A stretch of DNA of 64,000 bases from positions 2,099,965-2,163,964 of the forward strand of contig VFFE01007081.1 of assembly GCA_008921705.1 (NCBI GenBank), read 5' to 3'. This stretch comes from Burhinus oedicnemus. Taxonomy: Eukaryota; Chordata; Aves; Charadriiformes; Burhinidae. Made by a program: the position numbers and the translations under genes. The notes below the pieces were generated by a model. It was given only the letters and a program-made list of their open reading frames with translations. It searched no databases and was not told the DNA's origin. Positions within the stretch are counted from its first letter, which is position 1, and every line of letters begins with the position of its first letter. Of the stretch, positions 23,861 through 35,800 are shown piece by piece.

Positions 23861-24797
23861 ACAGAATCACAGAATCACAGGGGTTGGATGGGACCTCTGG
23901 AGATCATCTAGTCCAACCCCCCTGCCAAAGCAGGGTCACCTAGAGCAGGTTGCACAGGATGGCATCCAGGAGGGTTTTGAATGTCTCCAGAGTCGGAGAC
24001 TCCACCACCTCTCTGGGCAGCCTGTTCCAGTGCTCTGCCACCCTCAAAGGAAAGAAGTTCCTCCTCATGTCTAGACAGAACTTCCTATGTTCAAGTTTGT
24101 GCCCATTACCTCTTGTCCTATCACTGGGCACCACTGCAAAAAAGACTGGTGACATCCTCCCAGCACCCTCCCTTTAGGTATTTATAGGCATTGATGAGAT
24201 CCCCTCTGAGCCTTCTCTTCTCCAGACTAAAAAGACCCAAGTCCCTCAGCCTTTCCTCATAAGAAAAATGTTCCAGGCCCCTAATCATCTTTGCCCTCTG
24301 CTGTACCCTCTCCAGCAGTTCCCTGTCCTTCTTGAACTGGGGAGCGCAGAACTGGACACAGGACTCCAGGTGCGGCCTCACCAGGGCAGAGTAGAGGGGG
24401 AGGATAACCTCCCGCGACCTGCTTGCCACACACCTCTTGATGCACCCCAGGATGCCATTGGCCTTCTTGGCCACAAGGACACATTGCTGGCTCATGGTCA
24501 TCCTGTTGTCCACCAGGACTCCCAGGTCCCTTTCCACAGAGCTGCTTCCAGCAGGTCAGTCCCTAACCCGTACTGGTGCATGGAGTTATTCCTTCCCAAG
24601 TGCAGTACCTTACACTTGCCCTTGTTGAAATTCTTCAGGTTTCTCTCTGCCCAACTCTCCAGCCTGTCTAGGTCACGCTGACTGGCAGCACAGCCTTCTG
24701 GAGTGTCAGCCACCCCTCCCAGTTTTGTGTCATCAGCAAACTTGCTGATGGTACACTCCATCCCTTCATCCAGGTCATTGATGAGTATGTTGAACAA
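23861..24797 (-). mobile_element. CR1 LINE, 5'-truncated, antisense (about 0.94 kb)
   Basis: The minus strand reads as the 3' part of CR1 ORF2 and its 3' UTR. Frame 24498-24797 starts in the palm ([10 protein letters not shown]) and keeps an intact FADDTKLGG catalytic box. Frame 24121-24537 continues with [10 protein letters not shown] and [17 protein letters not shown], and frame 23940-24155 ends the protein ([27 protein letters not shown]). The three offset frames show frameshifts near 24520 and 24140, so the copy is inactive. The 3' terminus at 23861 is ACAGAATCACAGAATCACAG. The endonuclease and most of the RT are missing. Confidence 0.94.
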
Positions 24798-25148
24798 TTG
24801 AGCACCTTGGTTATCATTTACTTCTGATTCTTAAATATGAAAAAAGTTTAAACTAGTTATGTTGTATGGCTTTTTAACCACAAATTGCAGGATTTTCCAT
24901 TAATTATTTTTAGCTGTAATCACACCATCTCAAAAAGGTACAAAGCAGGAGCAAGGGAAATGGTCAGGGACATGAAATGGCTTTCATAGGAAAAGAAATT
25001 TAAGAAATACACCTCTGAGTTTGGAAAAGAGACAACTGAAGTGGGATATGCTAGAAACAAAAAATGAACTGTGCAAAGAGATTGAATGCAGAATGATTAG
25101 TCTTGATTTCTCAGGGAGAGAATCAGTTTTTAAAAGTTTAAAATAGAC
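24798..25148. other. Spacer between two CR1 copies
   Basis: About 350 bp of AT-rich unique sequence separates two antisense CR1 fragments. No feature was recognised. Confidence 0.6.
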
Positions 25149-25522
25149 ATAGAATCGTTTAGGTTGGAAAAGACCTTTAAGATCATCAAGTACAACCATT
25201 AACCTAGCACTGCCAAGTCCACCACTAAGCCATGTCCCTAAATGTCACATCTACCCGTCTTTTAAATACCTCCAGGGATGGTGACTCAACCACTTCCCTG
25301 GGCAGCCTGTTCCAGTGCTTGACAACCCTTTCAGTGAAGAAATTTTTCCTAATACCCAATCTAAACCTCCTCTGGCACAACTTGAGGCTGTTTCTTCTCA
25401 TCCTGTCGCTTGCTACTTGGGAGAAGAGTGTGACCCGCACCTCGCTACAACCTCCTTTCAGGTAGTTGCAGAGAGCGATAATGTCTCCCCTCAGCCTCCT
25501 TTTCTCCAGGCCAAACAACCCA
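25149..25522 (-). mobile_element. CR1 LINE 3' fragment, antisense (about 0.37 kb)
   Basis: The left edge CATAGAATCGTTTAGGTTGG is a CR1 3' terminus in reverse. The minus-strand frame 25225-25518 encodes the last part of CR1 ORF2, with [40 protein letters not shown] and [16 protein letters not shown]. The protein tail ([11 protein letters not shown]) differs clearly from the EHRKF type of the copies at 1.6, 23.9 and 42.4 kb, so it belongs to another CR1 subfamily. It is strongly 5'-truncated. Confidence 0.94.
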
Positions 25523-25770
25523 GCACCAGAAGCTGTGAGATGGCACTTGGGGAAGACACTGTCTGTGCCTCTACCACTCCTGCAAGCATCCTGTACTGGC
25601 CACCATTCATTTGAATTAATTTGAACTCAGTATAGTGACTAAGTGGGTACTTCTTCTGATCCATTGTGCCTGTTACATGCATTATGTATGTATTTTGTGT
25701 GTATTTTAAATTTCCTAGAGACAGGTGTGTCAGGTTTGCCCACACCTAACAGCAACCATTTCTCCTCTGA
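25523..25770. other. Short unique spacer before the LTR
   Basis: Unique sequence between the CR1 fragment and the solo LTR. No feature was recognised. Confidence 0.5.
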
Positions 25771-26315
25771 TGCCTCTGGATGGGTTCAAGCTAACTTTCC
25801 TTATAGCAGCCTTTATAGCGGTGTGTTTTGGATTTGTGGCTAAAATGAAGCTGACAACACAGCAGTATTTTGGCTGTTGCTGAGCAGAGCTTGCACAGCA
25901 TCAGGGCCTTCTCTGCTTCTCGCTCTGTCCCCTCAGTCGGTAGGCTGGGGATGGGCAAGAGGCTGGGAGGGGAGACAGCCAGGACAGCTGACCCAAACTG
26001 GTCAAAGGGATAGTCCATACCATATAACGTCATGCTCAGCAATAAAAGCAGGGGTGGAGGAGGAAGAAGGGGGTTTTGGCTTCCAAGGTGGCCATTGCTC
26101 AGAGTCTGGTTGGGCATTGGTCTGTCTGTGGGAGGTGGTGAGGGATTTCCTTTGCATCATTCCCCCCCACCTATTAAACTGTCCTTATCTCCACCCACGA
26201 CTTTTCTCACTTTCATTCTTCCTGTTCTCTCCCTCATCCCATTGTGGGGGCAGGGGGAGTGAGCAAGTGGCCACGTGGTTGCTTGGCTGCTGGCTGGGGT
26301 CAACCCACCACAACA
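25771..26315 (+). mobile_element. Solo LTR of an avian endogenous retrovirus
   Basis: The stretch matches, from memory, a common avian ERV LTR. It has GTGTTTTGGATTTGTGGC near the 5' end and GTTGCTGAGCAGAGCTTGCA. The U3 core has GACAGCTGACCCAAACTGG and CATACCATATAACGTCATGC, which includes a CRE-like ACGTCA. A TATA-like AATAAAAG lies at 26041. CTATTAAACTGTC at 26171-26183 can serve as poly(A) signal, and the right end is CTGGGGTCAACCCACCACA. The outer bases give TG...CA. No internal retroviral gene is next to it, so it is a solo LTR left by recombination. The frames running through it (25877-26365 plus, 25791-26117 minus) are not genes. No clear target-site duplication was seen, and both ends are approximate. 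The exact family name cannot be assigned here. Confidence 0.85.
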
Positions 26316-29300
26316 GGATTTCTGTCTTTATCTTGATGCAACTCCTAACATTGTACGTCTCATGAATAATGTTGGGGGCCTTTATTTTGCCACTCTTGAA
26401 GATCACAATGTAGAAAATGGCAATATTCTTCAACAAAAGCCTGGTTTGTTGCAGGTTTAGGGTTCTTTTTAGTAACCTTGCTCCCTCCCAAAATTGCTTT
26501 TTCTAGAAGAGTTCTTCCTAGTTGCTGTCACATCCTTCCTGGTTTCTGTCCCATTTTATCCTCGTTCGGAGGTGTTAATCTTTACGTGTGCCCATAAATA
26601 CTGAAATGGAAAAAGACAGCAGGTCATTTTATCTCCTGTTTTTTTAAGCACAAGGGAAAGTTTTGTGCAGTATAACCTTGAAGCACAGTAGTCATTAAGT
26701 CAGGGCTAGTATTGTCATTAAATCAAAACAGTGCAGTCGACCTGGAAACTTTGATACTAGCCAGTCTCTCTAAGACTGGAATGAAACTACTGATTGAAAC
26801 ACTGCAGACATAAGACAATTTGGAGGACTAAGTGCAGGAGCGTAGTGGCTTTTCATACCCTGTAAATCTCCCTTTCTGATCCATGGGTGTTTTCACAGTA
26901 CTCAGCTAATTCCTTTAACCTGCAATAGAGTTAAGGCTACCGAGAACGTATCTCCTGTAAACAAGGTGATAGATGGCAGAACGATCTGCCCATGTATCTC
27001 TTCCCTGTCAGCACAGTAATGCTAAATGTGAGTTGAATTAAAAAGGATCGTTGAGCAAATACTGTTTCCTCAATGGATTGCTCTTGGTGCTGACGCACGA
27101 GCAGAAAGGGTCAAGGTGTGCTGGAGCTGATCACGTAACTCACAGAAGATGGATGAGAGGTATTGTGGGGGAGACTGTCTTTGCTACTGGCTGGTGCAGA
27201 TGCACGGGGTGCATTGGGAGGCCTTCATCTGCAAAGGTCTCCGTCTCATAAGTATGTGTCAGAAATGCCTTTTCCCCCCTCCTTCCAGAGTGCAATCTAT
27301 TGCCTGGACTACAGAGCAAGTCCGTGCATGTGTAAATCTTGATGGTGTTTGAACAGCATCTAAGCACCTAAAAGTGTCCTGTATTCATTTATATTAACCT
27401 GAACAGATTAAAATCACACTTCTTGAATTGCGGCCTGCTTCGAAAACTCTCAGACATATAAATAATTGCTAGGGGAAGTCTCCTGCCACAGCTCACTGAG
27501 GCACTACATCCTGTGATACAGCCTCTGAGGTAGCTCACCTCACCCAAGGACTTTGGTGCTCAGAATCAAATGGGTCACGCCAGACCTAGGCATTTTCTTC
27601 TACCTTTTTCAAGTCTGCATCCCTCAACTGTGGCTGTACTGCTGAAGAAGTGCTGAGCTTGGCATGAAGAGCCACTGCATGCGTCTCTGTGCAACCTCTG
27701 CAACAGCATCTGCCTCGGAGTTTTCAGGGAGGGGCACGACCTCTCAACTTGCAGCAAACCCCGAGTTTCCCAAGTTCCTCATCGCAGACCAGGACTGCAG
27801 ACTCTGTTACAGAGATGGCAAAACACCCAGGTGTGAATTCACTTTGAGCTGGGTTTAATGACTTTGTGAAATCCAGAGGAGCCTTGGTCACTGTGAAGTC
27901 CTGAGATAGCTAAATGTTTGGCTTATTTATCTGTCAGACTTCACCTTCTGCGAGGTGCATAGAAATTTCTGTCTTTTTATAAGTGAGGACACTCACCCTT
28001 CACATGAGCTTATTAGTGCAGACATGGAGGGGAGCAGTGGGTTGCTCGGGGCTTCCTGGGAGGAGGAAATATGCATTCTTGTTTCTGGTTCATAGTAACC
28101 TCGGGGGACGCAAAGACCCTGGCAGCCTTAGGGCTTTAGCCCTGTTGAGACATTATACTTTGCCTTCTAGCCTGAACGGTAGAGGATCAAGACGTTCCCT
28201 CTCCGGGAAAAGCATGGGGTGAGAATTGCATTAGCCACACTAGGAGATTACACTCCTCTCCCAGGACTTCCAGTTAATACAATTCCCCTCCTTTTTTAGT
28301 TTTTTCCCTTGCTGAAACAAGTCTGCCTGTGTTAAACAACGGACCCTTTTCCTCGGTTTTGGCCAGAGGAGGAAGCCTTTGTCCCGATACCCTGGCGGCT
28401 GGCCAAGGCAGTCGGGCTGTGGGCCAGAAGGGGGTGAACTTGAAAGGAACAGTGTGTTGTTTCTGTGCTGGTAGCATTCTTCCTTCTTCACTAGTGCCTC
28501 AGCCCCTGGCCGCCTTCAGTCGCTCATTATACACAAAAGAACCTAAAGGCAAAAGAGAGAATTTTCTCTTGACCGCCTGTAACTTGCAATAATAAGAAAT
28601 AAAGCAATTACAGGGCTTTCAGTTGTCTGTGTGCAGACGTAGTTGGGAGAAAATCTTTATAGAACTGGCCACTTTCTCACAAGGGAGAAGAGAACTGATA
28701 TCTTTTTCTTTTTTCTTCCATTTTAATGGCAGCTTTCGTACAGTAATGTGCATCTTCCAGTCCTGTATACCCTATCAGTAGTGATTTTACCGTGGCAGTG
28801 CATAAATTTTATTATTGGCCATTACTTTAGTCCTAGTTACTAGTTCTCTTTTGTTTCTCATTTCAGTATTTATTCTTATATAAAGCAATAAGCAGTCATA
28901 CGTATGCTCTAGGAAGACAAAGAGCTGTCTTAATTCTAAGACAACGCTTAGAATTAATAATTTTTAAGGCCATATTCTCAAACTTTTTTTAAAAAATGTA
29001 GTGTTACTTCACATTCCTGCAAGGCCTCATACTGCAGGATGGTGACCACTAGGTTTGAACAGCGAACGACTGGAAAAGGTAGCAGATTAGGTGTTCAGAA
29101 ATCTGCCAAAAATGACATTCACATTGAGGTATCTCAAAGGCACTGACAAAAAGGCTTTCGCAAGTGGTGCTCCAGACTTGGAAGCTGACATGTGCAAGAC
29201 GTTTGGAACTTGCATCTCTGAAAGACTTAAATGGACCATTCGGTCATTCATCTTGGCTTCTTGTGTGCTACAGGCCACACAGTTTCTCTTCCTTCTGCAC

Positions 29301-32300
29301 AGAGATCAGTAACTGGAGTTGGTTAAGTTATCCAGCATTGATGTAAAAATATCAAGTGATAGCAAATCAACTCTTTCTGGTTTGTTCTTGTGATTAATCA
29401 CCTTCACCACTTTAAAAAGCTGTGCCTTACTTCCAGTCCACATTTCTCTGGTTTCTACTTCCAGCCCTTCAGTATCCGTAGTTTTCTCACCGTGAAAATA
29501 TGCAGAAGCTGTAAACAAGTCACCTCTCAATATTCTTTTTTTGGTAAGCTGACCAGAATGAATTTATCATCTTTCACTAAAGTGTCCCTTCCAATGCCAA
29601 TATTCATTCTGAGGCTGTTTTCATACCGTGTCTGATTTAGGATGTGGTTACAAAACTGGATTCTATATGCCAGTGTTGCACTCATCAGTACTGTATATGG
29701 AAATAAAGACACCTCCACCTTGCTCCATCCCTCTTAGACATCTTAAGTTTGCACAGCACGCCTCTTCCATTGCTTCCTTTTTGTGGACAAAATCACAGAT
29801 AGCGGCTTACTGTGACTCGAAGCACAAAGGCAAGATGCCTGCTGTAGGTTCTCAAGTCCCAGGCTATATCTCTGCAAATTTTCTGCATAAAATACCTGTG
29901 GCAAAGCTTTTCCTGCTCATGAGCACTCTGAAATTCATCTCGATCACTGCAACTTTCCCCTCTCTCTGCAAAACAATTATAGTGTTAGTATCTGCATAAC
30001 CTACTATGCAACACTGTTCACAAGCGATCTGTAAGAACCTATTTTTAAATTCTGGTTTTGTCAGATCCAAATTTGATTGGATCCATTCAATAATACTTAT
30101 ACAGCTATATAAGATACGTTAGAAATTGCATATGAACTGCAACATACAATTATTTCGGCAACTCGAACTGGAGAATCCTGGCATTTCCTCTGCAGATGAC
30201 TTTGGTTTTGGCACCTCCAACTCTGTCTAGTTCAACTTAGAAATTGCTTAACAGCAATAAAAGTACCTGACCACATTCTCATAAGAATCTGCCTTTTCTC
30301 TCTACCAATGTGGGTTAATTTTCAGCTTTTTTTTTCCTCTGTGTTAACTTACCTTAGCTGGGAATGCAACATTAAAGTCCACCAAATAAAGGAGTCTCTT
30401 AGAAGATCCTGTTGAGATTTGTTATCTAATCATGTGTGAGCTACAGCATGTTTCCAGGCTGGGGCAGCAGCAGAGGTAGTGTGTGGTGGAGGAGACGTCC
30501 CATGCAGCTGAGGTGTCTCATGCAGCTGGAAATCCACGCTGTTGGATCCCCAGCTCTGAACTGGTAGGAGCATAAGACCATGAAGTTTCCAAGAGGAGAG
30601 ATGGAGATTTCGTCATAAATACTTTGTGGCTGGAGAAGAGACTTCAGAGAGTGGTAGCTGTTTACAAAGTATGGGGAAAGTTATGTATTTGTGTTGCTGA
30701 ATGTGTTGTAAGGCAAGTGTTTCATAATAGGGATATAATAACTTTAATAGCTTAAGTAGTATTTCAGAGGACTGTTTGATGCATATCACTGTTACGTTAT
30801 CCAGTTAACAACCAGGCCATGCAGTGTTGACTTCTGCAATATATTCCCAATATATGTTATTTGCATACTGTACGAAGATGTTTCTTTTGTTATTTTCAGC
30901 CTTGTTGGCACAAGGTACTTTTTACATTTATCACTAACATTATTCTTTCTTCTTTTTTTTTTTCATGTTTCTGCCTTGTTCTGATTTTGTGACATGCCTC
31001 CTTGGTGTTTACATCCTTGAGCATTAGTAGTTGTTTGATTATGTGTCTTTCAGATTATCTCTGTGAGCTCTTCCTGGCTAATCTCTGTTTTGGCATCCCT
31101 TCGTTTTTCTCTGCCAGGTTATCATTCTCTGAGCTCCCTGCATTTTGTCCATGTTAATAATGAAATTATATTAGGTTAACAGTGACAGTATTCTTCCCTC
31201 TGCTTTCCTTATTCACTGTAGTGGGAAGAAAGAAGAAAGAGCATTGCTATAACTGTCTCACATAATTCTGTTTCTGTCATTGGCAGCCATCATTTTGCAG
31301 TGTCCGTGCTAATTAGAGTCTGGTGTATTTGCTCCCAAGATCCCTGTTTGATAAATAGGACATCCAATTTGCCTAGGATTGCAGGTCTCTGGAGTTCTGG
31401 GTGTTTCTATGACCCCTGGCTGTTCTTTCAGAGAGATCCATATCTGGCCTTTAGGAGATAGGACATTGCTGCGTGCCAGTGGGCTAGAGTTCTCCTAATT
31501 CCCTGGAGTTAGGAGTCATTCCATGTCATCAAACCAGCACAATAATTCAGGACAGAAATGCTAAAACAAAGCAAGCATTGCTACTGAGCCTAGTGTAACT
31601 ATCCTCAGTATGCACATGAGTGTCTGATATTTATCTGCATGTTGTTAAAACTTAGACGGTATTTTGTTTATGTAAGTAACTGAGAAGAGAGTAAACTAGC
31701 AGTAAGGAGGTTAATAATTGGATTTCAGACAGACAAAGCTAGTAGATGCTATAGGACAAATTACTACTTACTTTTTCGTCAACTTTGGGTTTTAATACAC
31801 TTCTTCCTGGTCGGTGACCCTGTTAGGTTTTCTCCACCGTCCCTGCTTTCCTTTAGCAGACATGAGCCTACATGAGGTGCTCAGTCCCGCAGTGTGGCCA
31901 CAGTGCACCACCTCCCTCCTCCTGCCCTGGTCCTGGTGTGCTCCTGCGGCTGTTGGAAAGATGACCCGCGAGCCAAACACATCGGTGGCTTATCTGTTCT
32001 CCCAAAACCATCCTTTCCCAGATACCTGCCAAGAGCTCAGCTAAAAATTTCAAGTTTGAAAAGTGGATCAATTGTGCCAGAAAGTTTTCTGCTGAGCTGC
32101 AGTTAGATATTCTGAGGGGAGATCATTTCTAGCATAGCCGTTAGAGCCCTGTTTTAGCACCGCAGCAATCACATGAGTGGCATATCAAGCAGAGGCCCTT
32201 GCCGATTCGTACGTCACATCTAACCACAGTGACATACATTTATTTCCATTAAAAACTGTGGAGAAGTAGGTATGTGCTGCAGCTCAGCTGCGTACAATTG

Positions 32301-32302
32301 AA
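26316..32302. other. UST: Large UST intron, unique stretch
   Basis: About 6 kb without a recognised repeat or exon. A perfect hairpin lies at 28930-28957. Scattered open frames on both strands (for example 29628-29999 and 28240-28491) have no recognisable domain. Confidence 0.65.
28930..28957. repeat. Perfect 11-bp inverted repeat with 6-nt loop
   Basis: TTAATTCTAAG at 28930-28940 is followed by ACAACG and the exact reverse complement CTTAGAATTAA at 28947-28957. It is a short hairpin of unknown meaning in an AT-rich intron. Confidence 0.8.
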
Positions 32303-32600
32303 ACGCGGGGCCTCCCCGTGTAGTTCCAGGAAATGAGTTTACTATATCTGTGACAGCCATCGTGTTCACACAGCCTTAGAGCAGCAGAGCGCGGCGTGGG
32401 GTTTTTCCACCACGAGCATTAGCCAGGGAAGTCGCCTGCAGCCATCCTGCACCGGCTCCGGCCTGGCTCACCTCTCCCTGCTGAATCCCCAAGGGCGCCG
32501 GACTCCCTGCGGCTTCGTCCAGGAGCAGCAGAGCAGCGCTGGGAAGCAAGCCTCTGCCTCGCACCCGCCGAAACGGCGGGGCGCTGGAGAGAGCGTCACT
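32303..32600. promoter_or_regulatory. Small CpG-rich patch inside UST intron
   Basis: About 20 CpG dinucleotides fall in roughly 220 bp (densest 32388-32600) inside an otherwise AT-rich, CpG-poor intron. Examples are GAGCGCGGCGTGG, CCGGCTCCGG and CCGCCGAAACGGCGGGGCGC. It could be a weak intronic promoter, the body of a lncRNA, or a GC-rich retrocopy (a 38-nt A run starts 147 bp to the right). The minus-strand frame 32376-32732 over it shows no known domain. No TATA box or splice donor was convincing. Confidence 0.35.
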
Positions 32601-32741
32601 CCAAAATTCTCTTTTGAGGTGGAGAATGCCTTTAGGATCATTTTGTCTAAATATGGCAATCCAAGTTTTTTTGAGCCACAAAATATAAAAACCACTTTTC
32701 CCTATGGTTTGGATTGCTGCAGTAAGTAACACTCATTTCTT

Positions 32742-32746
<5 letters not shown>

Positions 32747-32786
<40 letters not shown>

Positions 32787-32800
32787 AAAAAGAAAAAAAG
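32747..32800. repeat. Long poly(A) tract (38 A, then A-rich)
   Basis: An uninterrupted run of 38 A (32747-32784) is followed by GAAAAAAGAAAAAAAG. This is the longest homopolymer in the window. It could mark the 3' end of a retrocopy or be simple slippage. The sequence to the left is not a recognised element, and no target-site duplication was found by eye. Confidence 0.9.
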
Positions 32801-35800
32801 CAAGAGTGGGGAAAGTAATAGTAAATATTCATCACCTGTATCCCAAAAGAATTTAATTTTCTTCATCTGTATCTGCATAGCAATTTAGTCTTAGTTCGAG
32901 GCATGAGCAGGCTGCACTGGGAGGTTGGGTTACTGTATAGTACATTCTTTTTAGTAATTTAAAAGAATGCCAAAGCAAGCACAGTTTAAAAAAAATAACC
33001 CTAAAAACTAAATGGTGTAGTTTGTTGCCCTCCATATGGTTAGCTGTCTCAGAGGTCATAAAATAGGGGTCCTTTGGTGGGACAGCTGGGTTTATGTAGC
33101 ATATGCAGATTGTTATTTTGGCTTTAAGCCAGATCTACCTAATTTTTCCATTTTGCTTCTATGATGAGGAGAGGTGGTTAAGGTGACTTCAAGGGGCAGT
33201 TCTGTGATTTCATTCATGTTTGTATTAAAGAGCCTTTTAAGAGTATTTAGGATTCGAAACCAGTCTAAATAAAATTCAAGTGCAAAATAAGCGAAGTTCA
33301 CTTGTTTTACCAAAAGGCTGAGCCTGGAGCCAGGCACAGCCCCAGCTCACGCCATCTGACAACCAGCACCTCACAGCTTTTTACGCGCTGCAGTTACTGG
33401 TGATTATACTGTGGGGCGAACCAGCAGAAGCCAGAAAATCTACATTGCTCCTATAGCCTTCCAGAGCGCGAGTGTTTCTATCTGTACATATGTGTATATC
33501 TATAGATGTAGGTGTGTGCATAGAGCAAAGAAGAGCTGCACACATCCAGGAATCCTCTATGCCGTCACTGCTGCAAATTCAGAGGAGGAGTGTATTTTGC
33601 TGCTCTCTCGCTGCCCGCCGCAAAGGTGGCATGCAGCACCTGGCAGAGCGGGTGCCGCCGGGCTGCTCCCTGCCTGGCACACCACCAGTGAATTCCCCTT
33701 TGGCTGGTCCTGCCCCACGCTGACCGCCCCCCCACCCCCCAAGAAAACAGTCCAGCCCTTTTCACCTTGTCATCATTGGCAGCGCTCCTGGGCCGAGCAC
33801 AAGTGCCCCTCTCTGCTGGGAGGAGCAGCCACCAAAGAGAGCTGGAGCTGTAAGAAGTGGCTTTACCCGCTTAGAGTCCTGGAGGGACCGTATAAGTAAA
33901 GAGCTTTTTCCAGCGAGGTAAATGGAGTTTTCTGTAACAGAAATAACCTATGTAAAATAAAAATGAAGTTGGCAAGCAGTATAAAGGCTTAGGCTTAATA
34001 AATGCAATATTTAGTAGTGTATATTTGCTGCTGAGTTTGTAAAGAAAACCAGACTGCAAAGCTGGCGGGAGCTACCAGCTAAGCACCAGAAAGAGGAATG
34101 TCTTGAAGTGCTCGATAATCATAAGGCAGCGGTTGCCTTCTCACCCAAGGACAGACTGAGTACAGTGTCCTGCCTAGAGCGTATTCATCTAATACCCATC
34201 AATGGCAACTTGAATAACTGACTGAGAATTTAGAAAGATGAGACATTGGTTAGTCTATTCTGGTGTATGGGTAAAGGTGGTGTAGAAGAGAATAAGCTCT
34301 TAGGGAGCCCAGATATTTTCACCAAAAGTATTTCATACCATTCACTAGCTACAGGTAGTGTTTTCTGTGCTAATGCCTATTTTAAATGCAAGCATTTCAT
34401 TATCCTTCCTCTACACATTTTCTTAACTAGACAGCACATTAAAGATTGCTTCTTTATTTTTAAATCAGTTTTTGTATACTTTAATCATTTTACTCCTATC
34501 TAAATAAAACTCTAAAAATTGATAAACTGTGAACAGTCAGTAAGTATAGGGCATATATCACCATATATCACTGTAATTAAAGAACAAAGAACTCTTTGCA
34601 CTAAGTTGTTTTAATTACTTAGATATATGAGTAGAGACAGAGATTTCAGTGTAAAGAACGACAGTTTGGTGTAAAAGCTCCATTAATTACAGAGCAGCAT
34701 GTTTTAATTGTTACCAACTAATGAAAAACATTTTTCCTTTAGAAAATTAATTAAAAGTACAAATGTGAAATAGAATGAATGCTTTAAATAATTTTTTGTG
34801 ATCTAGGACGGCATTATGTTTGGTAAGCTAGTCAACCTGTTCTCCCTTTGTATCATACTCTTCCTACACTTCAGATTACTCTGTTGTAATTGGTAAGCAA
34901 ATCTGAGAGGGAGAATACCTCTTTCAGATACAACTTTTTTCTTCTGCACCAGCTGTGTGTGATGCGAAGAAGTCAAATGAGTGTGAGAATGTCAAGCCCA
35001 GCAGCACTTGCTGTCTCATGTAGTGTTATTAAAATGAACGGTTCTCAGTTGTTTTTCTTTAACTCCTTTAGTCTGAAAGTCTGTTGTGTGAAAATTAAAA
35101 TGTGTTTATAGGTGTGGATACCCTAAGCTATATGAACATTGATCTTTTAAAACGTGAAGAAAGCAGTTCATGTTCACATACCTGTGCTCTACCCTTCTGT
35201 TGTACTTTTCAAGATTTAAAATCTTGCATAATACCAACTTTTTTGTCTAAAGATTGTTGCTGCTGCATTTGCTAGCTGGACTTGCTCATCTTTTATTACC
35301 GCTTGAAGTAAATGAGTTTGCCTTTGCTTAAAATTCCTCTCTTCCCTAAAAAGTTATTCTTGATTATTTCTCATGGCTGAACGTATTGCTTGTGGAATCC
35401 CAAGAAAATTCACTTTTCCTACCAGGAACTGTCAATCCATCCCTTAGCCTTACATGTTAGCGATTGTGAAAATGTGTTTCTCTGTAGAGCTGCTAAGCAC
35501 ATGTTTAGCTTTGCTGGCAGGTGGTTCAGAAGACCTCAGTTTGGACTGCTCACATGAGCAAAACTCTGCCCATGATAAAATCCCATTTTGATTCAGGGAC
35601 TCACTCTGGAAGTGAGGATGGTCACTGCCGCTGGGACCTAGTTGGAAATATCAGTCGTTCTTTGTTGTCTGCTTCCTCCTTGTAAGTTTTTTCTTTGCCA
35701 TGCTTCATGGCCCAACCCTTTTGAATTCCTCCAACTTGCAGAACTGCTGTTACAGTAAGAATTAGGTTTCCATATCAAAATCCAGCTCTTCTTCACTGCA

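Noticed and set aside
24268..24681. 137-aa plus-strand open frame
   Set aside because: Antisense shadow of the CR1 copy at 23861-24797.
25877..26365. 162-aa plus-strand open frame
   Set aside because: It falls inside the solo LTR, which is non-coding.
32747..32800. Firm call of a processed pseudogene ending in the 38-nt A run
   Set aside because: No parent coding sequence, poly(A) signal at the right place or target-site duplication could be identified, so it is only listed as a possibility.
33411..33899. 162-aa plus-strand open frame in the UST intron
   Set aside because: No recognisable domain, low-complexity C-rich segment, and overlapping minus-strand frames. It is probably chance.
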